In this document: positions 1 to 10,680 of the stretch, one piece after another
Numbering within the stretch: the first letter of the stretch is position 1
Layout: each line of letters begins with the position of its first letter
Assembly (NCBI GenBank): GCA_905221605.1
Contig: CAJNDS010000579.1
Span: forward strand, 1-64,000
DNA length: 64,000 nucleotides
Source of the DNA: Symbiodinium natans
Taxonomy: Eukaryota; Sar; Dinophyceae; Suessiales; Symbiodiniaceae
Direction: 5' to 3'
Program-made: the position numbers and the translations under genes
Notes under the pieces: model-generated
Databases searched by the model: none
Seen by the model: only the letters and a program-made list of their open reading frames with translations
Told to the model about the DNA's origin: nothing

Positions 1-792
1 GAAGCGCAGTATGGACCTGACCGGCAGCACTTGTAAATTGCGGACCTCACTGCAGATCCTTCTGCAGCCAACACATCACCAAGAATCTGGCAAGTATACA
101 CGTGAGGAATCGCCTCATCGACCTCTGCCAGGCAAAGTTTAATTGACGGCAGCTCCAGCAGTCATACTGAGATATACTCCTAGCATTCTGGCAGCGATTC
201 TCCGAGCCAGCTGCCTCATGTGCGAGACCTAAGCAAAGCCCGCATAGGCTACCTGCAGTTCACGCAACGCATCCTGAGAGAAGGTCAACCCCTGGCAAAA
301 TATTGTGAATACACATTCCGGGACAGCACAAGCTCGCATGTATTGCAGTCTGCTAGCACTTTCAAACCTGACTCGCGACGCCCTCTGAACTTGTCCACCG
401 AGGCACGTATGGAAACAGGTGTTGTGCAGTTGACAAACCTAGCTGCCTACAAGGCTGAGCCGAAGGGCCTCGACAGCGGCCCCTTGGGCCAGCGCTGGGA
501 CGGACGAGCGCCAAAACATGCCAAAAGTGCCATGAAACACCATGCCATGCACCCATGTCCCTGCCAACATAAGCTTGAAATCCTCCTTCGGATGCTGCCA
601 GATTCGTTGTAGCTACCTCTCTTGAACGTACGTCTAGTTATAGTTACATTCATCCTTCCTGGACAATACATCCCGAAGTCCTGAAGGCCCCAGCCGTTCC
701 TTCCATGCCTGGAGATCCAAGGTAGGGACGAGCTGCCTCTGTCCCCCATGGTCATCCTGAAGGGAATGTAGCTTCATGCAGTTCAACCAACG
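1..792. other. No recognisable gene
   Basis: Short open frames occur on both strands (for example 220-612 plus and 447-755 minus), but none shows a domain, consistent codon character or a convincing start. I see no RNA gene or clear repeat here. Confidence 0.5.
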
Positions 793-832
793 GCTTAACG
801 TGTCTTAACGTAGCTTAACGTGGCTTAACGTA
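793..832. repeat. 10-bp tandem repeat, four units
   Basis: The core CTTAACGT recurs every 10 bases four times with two variable bases between cores. A second small repeat of GGATGGCTGTA type follows at about 914-955. Both are in apparently non-coding DNA. Confidence 0.8.
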
Positions 833-1482
833 ATTGGGCATTTTTGGGAGCTTGGACGTCTGATAAAAGGACGGAACTGAGCGACAAAACTTGTCCCACA
901 GGTTGAGAAGGAAAGGATGGCTGTAGGATGGCTGTAGATGTTTGGCTGCGGATGGCTCTGCCAACACTGCCTCGCCCTCGTCGCTGGTGAAGCCATCCTT
1001 GAGGGACTTCATGCCGTTCCCATTGCCTTGCTGCTGACTTCTGCGCGAAGAACTGTATTTGTTTGGCATATGGCAGATTGGTGTCGTACTCCAACACAGA
1101 CAGAAGCGATCTGAGTTAGTTTCTAAGGCAGCCGACTGGGTGCATGCGAGTCCTGCAACATTCACAAGAAGCTGACTGATGCCCACGTGCTTTCCATGTC
1201 TGAAGATGGCTCGGGACATTACCTTCCAAGACCAAGGTTGATAGGAGAAGTTATCGCACCGTTCGCACCTCAAGCTCCTGGCGGAGGTCTGCCAATTTTG
1301 ACCTGGCAGCAGCTTGGAGTTCGGCGACCCTCGGTGGCCCCCTAAAGCCCTATAAGGTGCACTGGGTGGCGGACGCCAACTCGTGCAGACTCGTCCTCCA
1401 GCTCCCGCAAAGCTCCTTCAAATTCAGCAGGACAACAGGACCAAACGTTGCAATTACTGCATGCGCGCCATTTTCCAAAATA

Positions 1483-2343
1483 TCAAGTGGAAGCAAAAAG
1501 CACCTGGTCGAGAGCTGCCAGGGACCGCCGCGCCATCTCTGCCCAGTCCCGAGTCAGGAAAGCGATGCCGGTTGCAGTGTCTGCTTGATCTACAAGTTGG
1601 GCTGCCAGCTGGCCACTGAGCACGGCCCAGCGACGCGCGCCACCTAGGAGGTGGTTCCACCAAATGCTACCCGCAATCATGGAGTAGAGGAAGAGGGCGA
1701 TCCACAACGAGCTGATCGATGCGAAGGGAAGCGTTGGAGCACCAGCAAACTGCAGCAGTGGCAACAAAAGCCCGAAGCCGGTGAGACTCATGGTACACCA
1801 TGAGGCCCAACGTACTGCATCAATAGAAGTTGCAATAGGGATCAGCAAGATGGCCAAGCCTGCATAGCCCATCCAAGGCTTCCAAAACTGTGTGTGGCCC
1901 ATGTGGACTTGCATCCTAGAGCTCCAAGGGCTCCAAGGGCTCCAAGAGCTCCAACGTGCACGCCGCATCTCTGCCAAGGCGAGGAGACGCTTGGCCTGCT
2001 CGCTTTGGGACCAGCTAAGGAGCTCTGCGACTCGTACTGACGGAGGCGGCTCTCGAGGGTTCTGAAGCACGGCCTCCCGACGATACACCCACATCTTCTC
2101 CTGAGCCACGTCAGCCACATTGCCGAGCGTTCGCCGCAAGTCCTGCGGAGAAGCTGAGAAGCCAGCGAACGTCTCAGTCAAACACACGAGACACGAAGAG
2201 AGGAAGAAAAGGTCTTTCTTTTGCCAAGCTTCGGTCTGCTGTGGTGGCAAAAGACGATGCGCTCTAAGCAAGGCGCTGGCCGCGGCCGTTGCATCCCCTG
2301 CCGCCAAGGCTGCAACCCGGTCCTCAAAAGAATCATAGAACAT
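1483..2343 (-). CDS. Hypothetical multi-pass membrane protein (286 aa)
   Basis: I do not recognise the family. The frame has a genuine ATG at 2343 and ends in TGA. The first 90 residues are Ala/Leu-rich and probably helical. A short tryptophan/serine repeat (WSSWSPWSPWSS, around residues 131-142) follows. Three hydrophobic stretches then look like membrane helices: near GYAGLAILLIPIATSI, TGFGLLLPLLQFAGA and SLWIALFLYSMIAG. The C-terminus is soluble. The W-S-P repeat comes from a 9-bp tandem repeat (CTCCAAGGG type) at about 1920-1953. The mix of membrane segments and charged residues looks coding, but a single exon of a larger gene is also possible. The neighbouring 2491-3360 frame on the same strand could belong to the same gene through an intron I cannot place. 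Confidence 0.5.
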   Translation of the reverse strand: MFYDSFEDRVAALAAGDATAAASALLRAHRLLPPQQTEAWQKKDLFFLSSCLVCLTETFAGFSASPQDLRRTLGNVADVAQEKMWVYRREAVLQNPREPPPSVRVAELLSWSQSEQAKRLLALAEMRRARWSSWSPWSPWSSRMQVHMGHTQFWKPWMGYAGLAILLIPIATSIDAVRWASWCTMSLTGFGLLLPLLQFAGAPTLPFASISSLWIALFLYSMIAGSIWWNHLLGGARRWAVLSGQLAAQLVDQADTATGIAFLTRDWAEMARRSLAALDQVLFAST

Positions 2344-2490
2344 CGTATATATGCTGCGACGGGGCTCAGACTAAGCTCTATCTCGAGTACAGTACCCACT
2401 AAGACGCTGCTTTGATACATGATTAGGGTTGCACTGTGCCCAAATAATTGAGTGAGCACAAAGGAAGCTAAAACAAGATATGGTGCCACA

Positions 2491-3360
2491 TCAAAAAGCA
2501 TGGCAAGAGTCCAAAGTCAACACATACGACCTTCCCCTGGAACCACTGAGCAGCCTGGCCAGGCCCAGTATTAGTGCATCTCTGGCGAGACCATTCAATG
2601 GCTTAGGCCTTGCGGTCGCCCTCAAGTGCAGATTCGGAGGCGCATTTCTGTGTTTCAGAGCATGTTCGATTTCCTTGCTGTTGACTGCCAGACCAGCGAA
2701 CATGGGCGGCTGTAGTGGACCTGGAACAAGCCGACGCAGAATCATGCCCAGAGCTTCAAATTCAGATGTCGTTCCCGTCTGTGAATACGAACGCTTCCAG
2801 GACCACTGTGGCCGACCTCTCAGCATGTTTCTTATCCAGGTCGGCGCCCCAGCTAGGGCTTGATTGGGTTCAGTTGCTCGGCGGAACGTGTCATAGGCAC
2901 GAGCGGCCAGGAATCCAAAGGTCAATGGCTCAGCGAGCTCTTGCGGAAGGAGGGCTGGCAGGCGTTTCATGACCAACTGGCCAATCTCAAAACCCATCAG
3001 TGCCTTGATCTCCTTCGCACCATACTCTTTGAGCAAGCTCATCTGGACCACCTGTATTCCAGTTGGACAGCTATCGAGATTTAATTCTGTAACAAGGTGT
3101 TTGAAATAGACATGCTGAGAAGAATGTTGAAGTAGAACAAAGCTGCCAGTGCATCTCGCTCCCCCGGCATCAAAAACATCCAGATGGGTGCAGAGCGCTT
3201 GCTGCGCGGCGTCAGGCGGCTTGGTGGCCAACCCTGGTCGATCCAGAGCTGTGGGCAGCGCGGGGACCGGGACAAACGTCTGCGCGTTTGAGATCCCATG
3301 TCCGAGAGGCCCAAGACTCTGCACACTTCCTGTGATGTCACATCTTGGTGGAAGTGGCAA
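2491..3360 (-). CDS. Hypothetical protein or exon (289 aa)
   Basis: No known domain is recognised. The middle (roughly residues 75-220) has the composition of a real soluble protein, with alternating charged and hydrophobic residues such as LLKEYGAKEIKALMGFEIG and PEPLTFGFLAARAYDTFRR-like text. The first 60 and last 50 residues look less convincing, so the true exon may be shorter than the open frame. It lies 147 bases upstream of the 1483-2343 frame on the same strand and could be spliced to it. No splice pair was decisive by eye. Confidence 0.35.
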   Translation of the reverse strand: MPLPPRCDITGSVQSLGPLGHGISNAQTFVPVPALPTALDRPGLATKPPDAAQQALCTHLDVFDAGGARCTGSFVLLQHSSQHVYFKHLVTELNLDSCPTGIQVVQMSLLKEYGAKEIKALMGFEIGQLVMKRLPALLPQELAEPLTFGFLAARAYDTFRRATEPNQALAGAPTWIRNMLRGRPQWSWKRSYSQTGTTSEFEALGMILRRLVPGPLQPPMFAGLAVNSKEIEHALKHRNAPPNLHLRATARPKPLNGLARDALILGLARLLSGSRGRSYVLTLDSCHAF

Positions 3361-5939
3361 AACCTAACCATACTGATAAAGGTAATGATTGACAAAATGT
3401 GAGAAGGGACCTGTATCGAAGTCAAGGGAGGTAAGGGACCAGGCACAGTCAAACAAAGATCTAGGAAGATGCACAGGAATAAACATCTTGACATGTCCTA
3501 AACTTCCCAAACCTCGTCTTTCTCAACCCTCAACCGAGGCCTCCAGCCAGGCATGCAGCTTCAAATGTGAAGTTCCACCTGGAAATGGGAGTTGCGCAGA
3601 GCTATGGTGTGAAAGCAAACTCCGAGAATGACAGCGGCACGGCCCCCGCCTTCACTTTTGACCAGCCCGCTTCCCCGAAGCGTTTTCTCTGAGCGGAAGA
3701 GAACCCAGGGAGAAGTGCCAGCTTGGAACGGCAAGCACCCGGCAAAAGGTCTGATGAAGAAGTCCCCTGCGCTCTGAGTTTCATAATACTTCCATACTTC
3801 CAGGGAGCTTTACAGCAAAAACATCAGTTAGCCGAGCCCCTGAGCTGAATTTATGGCCAGACACCTACTCTCTGCCACCAATGCGGCAACTCGCATTGGA
3901 ATTCATCCAACGCAGCATCGGCCAAAACTCCTTCTGCTTTGCGTAGACTTCCAAGACCAGCGTCCCCTGTGGGGAAAATCCCAACACGTTTCATGACGAA
4001 AGAAAACACATCGAAAGCCGACTCTATAACATGTGCTGCCAATACTTCTCGTGGCAGGGAAGTATCTCATTCCTGTTTGTGCATCGTCCGACCTCCACTA
4101 CCAACAACCGAGCTTGCTAAGCTCCCGTGCAGACCGACGTTGCACCACCACCACAACGCGCCCAATAATGCCAGTGAACATGAAACACGGCGAAAGCGCA
4201 AGCTTCCATGGGCGCACATTGCATTTGGTGGCAAAGCTGCTGGCAAACGTGTGCACGGTTGATACTCAATGTTGATGACCTTTCGTCTTCAACGCAGGAT
4301 GTGATGAGAACGTGGCAGCATGGCCAATGAACATGTCATAAAATGTCATTTGCATCCCAAGCCTCAGCCAAAATATTCCCGTGTCCCGTCAACGCCCCAG
4401 TTGGGAATATGCCTGAAGGTTAAGCATGAACACGTTCGAGATCATGAGTGACAGCAAGCAATCGGCCCCATGTGCATGAGGAAAATCAAAACACAACGAG
4501 TTGACACACCTGACCTGCTTGGTAGGCGCCTTTCTCTGCGTGAAGCGCTTCGGGGCAGGGCTGAACAAACGTCCAAGCGTGGTAGCCAAACCACATAAGG
4601 CCCACGCTTTTTCGTGGCACTTGGTAACTTTGTGGCTGAAAACCCGTTGTTAAGAACGGCGGCGACAAGCTTTTAATGAGAGTTCCTTATTTTGACGTTT
4701 CACACGGGCCGCATCAAAACATTTGCGCCACGTGTGGCAACAATGGCAATGCTTACAAAACCTCAAGTCCCAGCCACGTCTTCTGCCACAAAGAAGGACG
4801 AGGAACCTCACGAGCCGAGGCATGCAGGATGCGGCATTGCAAAAAAAACTGTACTGAAAAATCGAAGCATGTTGGGGGCAGTCGGGTAATGTATACAAGT
4901 TCATCACCCCACCTGAGATTATCAGAAAAATCCGTGCGTGTCACGTTGCACTTTTTGCACTCTCTGCGCTACCTGCGTTGCAGCTGGTGACTGCCATCTC
5001 CGATCACCATGATTACGAAACACGGTTTCACGCAAAGTCTCGGGAGTGTTGGCACAAACTCACTTTCACCTTGGCCGAATCCAAAAGCTTAGTACGTAAG
5101 CCTAATGACTTCCGGGCAGTTCGGCAATTGGAAATGTAGACATTCGGATGCTATTCGAATCCATTTAAAATTCCTTAAGCCGAAAAAAAGATTCAAAATC
5201 GTCTTATTATGTCAATGAAATTCTAGAAATTCCTTCGAACACATTGATGCAACGAATTTCTTGCCGGAGATTGGAAATTCTGGCTGTAAAGATATTGATT
5301 GAAAGACACGAAAATATTTGCCAACAAAAAATGAAAACACCCTTGAATAGATCGGCAAGTCGCCGTGCTTGCCCAGCACAAGCACAGCACAAGCACGGGA
5401 ACCATCATCTCCGCTTCCCAATCGAAGGGCCACGCGAGGGCTGGCCTGTCTGGATGTCCGTGCCGTCTTTTTCCTGCGCTTCGCTGACTTTGCCAAGTGC
5501 TCTACCCAAGCGGAGAACACGGTATGGGACTGGGTCATCCCAGCGGAAATAGGCAGCAGGCCTTAAAGTCTAGGAGCCTGGACATTTCATGTCCCTTTGG
5601 GTGAAGTCCAGCAGATGTTTGTCTGTGGTCCCCGCTAACAGGACGAGGAACGCTCCGTCTGGTGTGGCAACGGTGCCTGGGCATCCTACTTGCTGAGCCG
5701 AAAGTAAGGCACTTGGGGTTGCATTTTACGTTGGACCTGCCTTCCTGAGCCTCTTGAGGTTATAAAAGACCGATTTGCTGCTGTATGGTCTGGCCTGGCC
5801 AGAGGACGTGAGGTTTCGTAGGAGGACCTCCCAACCTGCACCTGTTGGAGGAGGTCGACATGCCTCCTATATGGGGCCACGAGGGAGAGAAGCTTGTCTG
5901 CCCAGTTGATCTTCAAGGCCCTGTCCATCTTCTGTTGCT
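3361..5939. other. No recognisable gene
   Basis: About 2.6 kb with only short, overlapping open frames in both directions and no domain, tandem repeat or RNA structure that I can support. It is moderately AT-rich near 5,100-5,350. Confidence 0.5.
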
Positions 5940-7228
5940 TTATCGGAAGGCCTTCCTGATTGACCTCTTCAGCGACGGGTCAAACCCCGGAGGCTGGGAT
6001 TGCATCACTTCCGGACCAACCATGCACATCCGTGCGTGCAGCTTTTGCGCAGAAGGCGAAACCCTCAGTTCCATCAAGCTCGAAAAACGGCTTGAGAAAC
6101 TTGAGGCCACCCACAGCCCAGGCAAATCCCGTTTTGAGGATGGCCGCCATGAAGGGTTTTCCACCCCATCCCAGACTAGATGTTGTGGGCTGTGTGGCGA
6201 AGCCCCTGGATCCTTGATCGGCGAGAAGGAGGAGTGGCCAGGGTCGTCCTCTTCCATGCCAAGGTCAGAGAACGCCGCCGTGATGTCCTCCAACACCGTA
6301 GGGTCCTCCTCAGCCTCCGGGGGAGGAAGTGGTCCCTTTTCGAGGTGTAACTTGGAAACTTCTTTCCAGATCGAGGTGACGACCTGGCGGTGCTCCCGCG
6401 TGTACACATCCGCCATGTTGCCATGTTCTCACCTTGCCAGCGACCCTGGTATCGCCTTTGGTCTCCGGAGATCCCATGCTGGAAGGCCAGATTTGGCATG
6501 AACACCCTGAAGGAAGAAAGCGTGATGGCATCCAACTGTTCTTTCGGAATCCCCAGACCCCTGTCCGACAAAAGGCTCCTGAGCCAGCGAGGTGTCCGTG
6601 AATTCCCGCAGGGGTGTTGCATGAGCCTGAGTCTGTATCTGTCCGGCGCAGGCAGGAGCAAACGGCTGCAGGGAACCCTCCACGAGTGGCTTCCACCAGC
6701 CTTGAGAAGCTGATCAAAGGAGCAATGAGCGGCTGAGGCCTAAGGCCTAAGGCAGCGAACTGCAAAGTATCAGGCCTTGTACGCATCGTGTCCGAGAATC
6801 GAGCAGAACAGCCGATGCAGAAGCGGAAGAAGGAAGCGGCAAAGGCGTCCGCAGGCCAACTTTTCCAAGGCCGAGACCACCTGGACCGAAGGTCGTGTTG
6901 CCCGTCTTTCCTTTTTTGACTCCGAAGAGATAAGCATGCTTTGGACAAACTCGTAGTGCACGCAAAGCATCTGATCCGACTGGGGGTTGAAACCCCCGAA
7001 GTGCTCCGACAGCCAGCGGGTAGTCCGCCAAAATTGCGAAAATTTGTAAGCCGGCAGGCGCTCCGCCGATGACCTGTCCAACCAGAAGCAACACTTTTCG
7101 CCCCACCAGCTCCCTTCATGTGCGTGATTGGTTACTTGCTCGCCTTCTCCATCAGGGTCATGGAGCCGCCGGATTGCTTTCTGGATCCCACCACGGAGGA
7201 AGACCCCCAATACCTCCAGTTCCCACAA
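5940..7228 (-). pseudogene. Tyrosine recombinase-like gene, frameshifted
   Basis: The best coding frame changes several times along this stretch. The part at 6176-6661 reads SSFRVFMPNLAFQHGISG and then GRWQGENMA. The frame starting at 6416 continues MADVYTREHRQVV and ends in an acidic tail. Together this resembles the C-terminal end of a tyrosine recombinase: an (H)xxR-like box, a G(R/H)W box, and a Y-x-R motif whose Tyr would be the nucleophile. The switch between the two frames falls exactly on a tandem 8-base duplication (AACATGGC twice, about 6414-6430 on the plus strand). Further upstream, frames at 6310-7119 and 6770-7228 carry the likely N-terminal part, again out of register. DIRS-type retroelements use such recombinases, and a DIRS-like reverse transcriptase lies at 47.4 kb, but no direct link is visible. 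The family call is inference from motif spacing; the frameshift is seen directly. Confidence 0.45.
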
Positions 7229-7244
7229 AGAAGCGGGAGCATGG

Positions 7245-7832
7245 TGTCGACCGGACGACCGGACCGTGACCGGGCCCCCCCCGGTCGCCCGGTCACCCGT
7301 TTGGTCCGGTCACCCGGTCAGCCCGGTCGTCCGTTCAGTCCGGTCACCCGGTCAGGGCAAGTGGACCTTGACTGAGGACAAGAAGGGACTGACCCGACCG
7401 GACAACCTGGCTGGCCTGACCGGACAACCGGGCCGACCTGACCGTGACCGGGTGAACGGGCTGACCGGCTGGCTGACCGACCTGACCTGACCGGCTGGCC
7501 GGACTGACCCGACCGACCTGACCGGGCTGACCGATCCAAGCGACCGGACTGACCTGACCGGGCTGACCTGACCGAACTGACCGACCTGACCAGACTGACC
7601 TGACTGGGCTGACCTGACCGGGCTGACCTGACCGAACTGACCGACCTGACCGCTGACCGGGCTGACCTGACCGAACTGACCGACCTGACCGGGCGACCGG
7701 ACCGACCTGACCAGGCTGACCTGACCGGGCTGACCTGACCGAACTGACCGACCTGACCGGGCGACCGGGCCGACCTCACCAGACTGACCTGACCGGGCTG
7801 ACCTGACCGAACTGACCGACCTGACCGGGGTA
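7245..7832. repeat. Irregular GACC-rich satellite
   Basis: Short words (GACCTGACC, GGGCTGACC, GAACTGACC) recur with higher-order spacing of about 39 to 68 bases. The first ~110 bases (7245-7355) carry the motif in reverse-complement orientation (GGTCACCCGGTCAG type) and the rest in forward orientation, so the block is a partial inverted repeat. It leaves long Ser/Arg/Val frames open, which I treat as by-products. The same family recurs at 38.43-38.92 kb, sharing a 28-base stretch around GTGACCGGGTGAACGGGC. Confidence 0.9.
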
Positions 7833-7984
7833 CCAGAGTTAGTACTAATCTTCTTTATTTGCCAACGCCGTCATTCCAGACCTTCGTTTTCCTTTTCGTC
7901 ATAAGGCGGCACCGTGGTCTTTGCAGCATTCGCTGTTCCTGGATGAAGGAATATTGACAGCCACCCAAATGTTTTCCTACTTAA

Positions 7985-8114
7985 TTGCAAAGAGAATAGA
8001 TGTTTCCCTATTAAATCCAAAGAAAACAAAGGTTTTGCTATTGAAATCCCAGAGCGAATAGAGATTTTCCCTGAAATTTCCGAGAAGATAGATTTCCCTC
8101 ATAAAGTGCAAAGG
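7985..8114 (+). repeat. 130-bp repeat, copy 1 (direct)
   Basis: Starts TTGCAAAGAGAATAGATG and ends near AAAGTGCAAAGGA. It is about 93% identical by eye to 8229-8359 and appears inverted at 9903-10032, with a partial inverted copy at 9718-9808. Confidence 0.85.
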
Positions 8115-8228
8115 ACAACAACGACAACAACGACAACAACGACGACAACGACAACAACGACGACAACGACAACAACGACGACAACGACGACAACGACGAC
8201 GACAACAACGACAACGACAACGACAACG
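8115..8228. repeat. AAC/GAC trinucleotide microsatellite
   Basis: Alternating CAACGA and CGACAA units, nearly pure, sitting between two direct copies of the 130-bp repeat. An inverted shorter relative lies at 10033-10110. Confidence 0.9.
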
Positions 8229-8359
8229 TTGCAAAGAGAATAGATGTTTCCTCATTAAATCCGAAGAAAACAAAGGTTTTGCTATTGACATCCCAAAGCG
8301 AATAGAGATTTTCCCTGACATTTCCGAGAAGATAGATTTCCCTCACAAAGTGCAAAGGA
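8229..8359 (+). repeat. 130-bp repeat, copy 2 (direct)
   Basis: Same element as 7985-8114. With its microsatellite on one side and its flank up to about 8393 on the other, it forms the left arm of a large inverted repeat whose right arm is about 9866-10110. Confidence 0.85.
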
Positions 8360-8393
8360 AATGAATATTCTATGTTAAAATACAAAGAAATGA

Positions 8394-8612
8394 GTGATTT
8401 CAGACTTTTGCGAATCTATGAAAAAAGCCTATATTTTCGTCCGAAACGGGCTTCGCACAAAAGCTGGCAGCGAGGCGGCGGCTCCGGAGCGCATACATAT
8501 TAAAGAACCTATCGTGCTAGAATGGTGTTTGCAACTGGGGGGGGGCTGCGCCCCCCCCCAACCCCCCCGCTTTTTCATAACCTATCGTGCGAAACTTCCT
8601 CCTACTACTACT
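8394..8612 (+). repeat. ~218-bp direct repeat, copy 1
   Basis: Starts GTGATTTCAGACTTTTGCG and runs through a G8-CTGC-C8 hairpin to the start of a CTA microsatellite. Copy 2 is at 9012-9227 with only a few substitutions and run-length changes. Fragments of the same hairpin unit recur at 9480-9545 and 9545-9610. Confidence 0.9.
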
Positions 8613-8634
8613 ACTACTGCTACTACTTCTTCTT

Positions 8635-8681
<47 letters not shown>

Positions 8682-8793
8682 GCTACTGCGACTGCTACTG
8701 CTACTGCGACTGCGACTGCTACTGCTACTGCTACTGCTGCTGCTGCTACTACTGCTAGTACTGCTACTATTGCTAGTACGACGACGACGACAT
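8603..8793. repeat. CTA/CTG trinucleotide microsatellite
   Basis: A long run of CTACTA grading into TACTGC and CTGCTG units. It opens homopolymeric Leu, Tyr, Thr and Ser frames in several registers, none of which I treat as a gene. Confidence 0.95.
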
Positions 8794-9011
8794 GTTTTTG
8801 TCTTTTTTTTTGGGAATGATACCGCGGTTTCTGGGTACTCTTTTCTCCTGCATCTCAAGGCATGCTCACGTACCGTTTTTATTTGATTTTATACTACACG
8901 GGCCCCAAAAATTGGCCAATTTTTGCGATTTTTTTACTATGTCTGCGGTAGGATTTTTTGTGCAGATTTTGAGTTTTTGCTGATTCTAAGCTAAAAAAGT
9001 ACAGAGTCAGC

Positions 9012-9227
9012 GTGATTTCAGACTTTTGCGAATCTATGAAAAAAGCCTATATTTTCGTCCGAAACGGGCTTCGCACAAAAGCTGGCAGCGAGGCGGCGGC
9101 TCCGGAGCGCATACATATTAAAGAACCTATCGTGCGAGAATGGTGTTTGCAAATGGGGGGGGCTGCGCCCCCCCCAACCCCCCCGCTTTTTCATAACCTA
9201 TCGTGCGAAACTTCCTCCTACTACTAC
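9012..9227 (+). repeat. ~218-bp direct repeat, copy 2
   Basis: Near-identical to 8394-8612 and likewise followed by a CTA/CTG microsatellite, so the duplication includes both the unique part and the microsatellite seed. Confidence 0.9.
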
Positions 9228-9231
9228 AACA

Positions 9232-9315
<84 letters not shown>

Positions 9316-9447
9316 GCTACTGCTACTGCTACTGCTACTGCTACTGCTACTGCTACTGCTACTGCTACTGCTACTGCTACTGCTACTGCTGCTGCTGCTA
9401 CTACGGCTAGTACTGCTACTATTGCTAGTACGACGACGACAACGATG
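9221..9447. repeat. CTA/CTG trinucleotide microsatellite, second tract
   Basis: Longer than the tract at 8603-8793 and ordered the same way: CTA first, then CTACTG, then CTG. A GACGAC tail follows. Open frames here are runs of Leu or Tyr only. Confidence 0.95.
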
Positions 9448-9717
9448 ACGACTATACTACTACAAACATTTCTATAAACCTATCGTGCGAGAATGGTGTT
9501 TGCAAATGGGGGGGGCTGCGCCCCCCCCAACCCCCCCGCTTTTAAATAACCTATCGTGCGAAAATGATGTTTGCAAATGGGGGCGGCTGCGCCTCCCCAA
9601 CCCCCCCTCTTTTTTTGAAGCCGCACAAGCTTGCTTCAAAGCATACACATGCAGCCCCCCCAACCCCCCGGCTTGCCTTTGACGGAAAAAAACCCTAAGT
9701 CTCCTTGGTACGTTAAT

Positions 9718-9808
9718 ATCAGGGAAAATCTCTATTCGCTTTGGGATTTTCAATAGCAAAACCTTTGCTTTCTTTGGATTTAATCGGGAAACATCTATTC
9801 TCTTTGCG
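9718..9808 (-). repeat. 130-bp repeat, partial inverted copy
   Basis: Reverse complement of most of the 7985-8114 repeat, beginning at AGGGAAAATCTCTATTCGC and ending CTCTTTGCGA. Confidence 0.8.
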
Positions 9809-9902
9809 ACCCCCCGCTTGCCTTTGACTGAAAGAACCTAAGTCTCCTTGGTACGTTAATAGGAATCCTTTCATTTCTTTGTATTTTAAAATAAAATTCA
9901 TT

Positions 9903-10032
9903 TCCTTTGCACTTTGTGAGGGAAATCTATCTTCTCGGAAATGTCAGGGAAAATCTCTATTCGCTTTGGGATTTCAATAGCAAAACCTTTGTTTTCTTTG
10001 GATTTAATAAGGAAACATCTATTCTCTTTGCA
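9903..10032 (-). repeat. 130-bp repeat, full inverted copy
   Basis: Reverse complement of 8229-8359 with a few mismatches. It is followed by a GTTGTC microsatellite that mirrors the AAC/GAC tract. Together these make the right arm of an inverted repeat about 2 kb across. Confidence 0.85.
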
Positions 10033-10110
10033 ACGTTGTCGTTGTCGTTGTTGTCGTTGTCGTTGTTGTCGTCGTCGTTGTCGTCGTTGTCATCGTTGTT
10101 GTCGTTGTCT

Positions 10111-10680
10111 GTGAAAAGCAGAGCTCGCGCAGCAGTCTCTTTTTCACTTTGCACTTGAGCCAAACACCAAAGTGTTCAGCAAGCTTCAGTTCTTGCAGCA
10201 AGCTCTCTCCAAGAGCTAAGGGCTCCAAAAAGCTACGAATTCCGTCTCAACTTTGTTCTACAAAGGAGGTAAAGCAAAAGAACAATGCAACTGCTTTGGT
10301 CTACACCTCGGGGACTTCAGGTCACTTCCGAACAGCAAAACAGCGAAGCTTCAGAGTCCACTCTGCACTCCTACTCCCATCCTACACGTCCAACGGCAAC
10401 GAACGAAGTGGCGGGGACACGGAGTGAGTTACAGCAAGACAGAACCTCAGAGTTCTGACACGCACTTCTTCACTACTGCTCTCAAGCAGTTCCAAGTGCC
10501 TCAAAACTCATCCTAGGCCATGCCAACAAGACAAGACATGCGTCGCAGTCAACCCAAACATGCTTTAGGGACTTTGGGCAAAACCAAACATGCTCATGCC
10601 AAGTCATGCAGCAGAAAAACTCTCATCTTCTCTCTGTACAGTCAAACACCACATGGCACCAACTGGGCAAACACTACAGG
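10111..10680. other. No recognisable gene
   Basis: Unique-looking sequence between the inverted-repeat block and the LINE-derived block. Short frames only. It may contain the junction between host DNA and the 3' end of LINE copy 1, but I cannot place that end. Confidence 0.4.

Noticed and set aside
2344-2490. Intron joining the 1483-2343 and 2491-3360 frames
   Set aside because: No splice pair could be chosen with confidence, and the upstream frame has its own ATG at 2343.
8517-8886. Long frames of poly-Leu, poly-Tyr and poly-Ser
   Set aside because: They are translations of the CTA/CTG microsatellite in different registers; no unique protein sequence.
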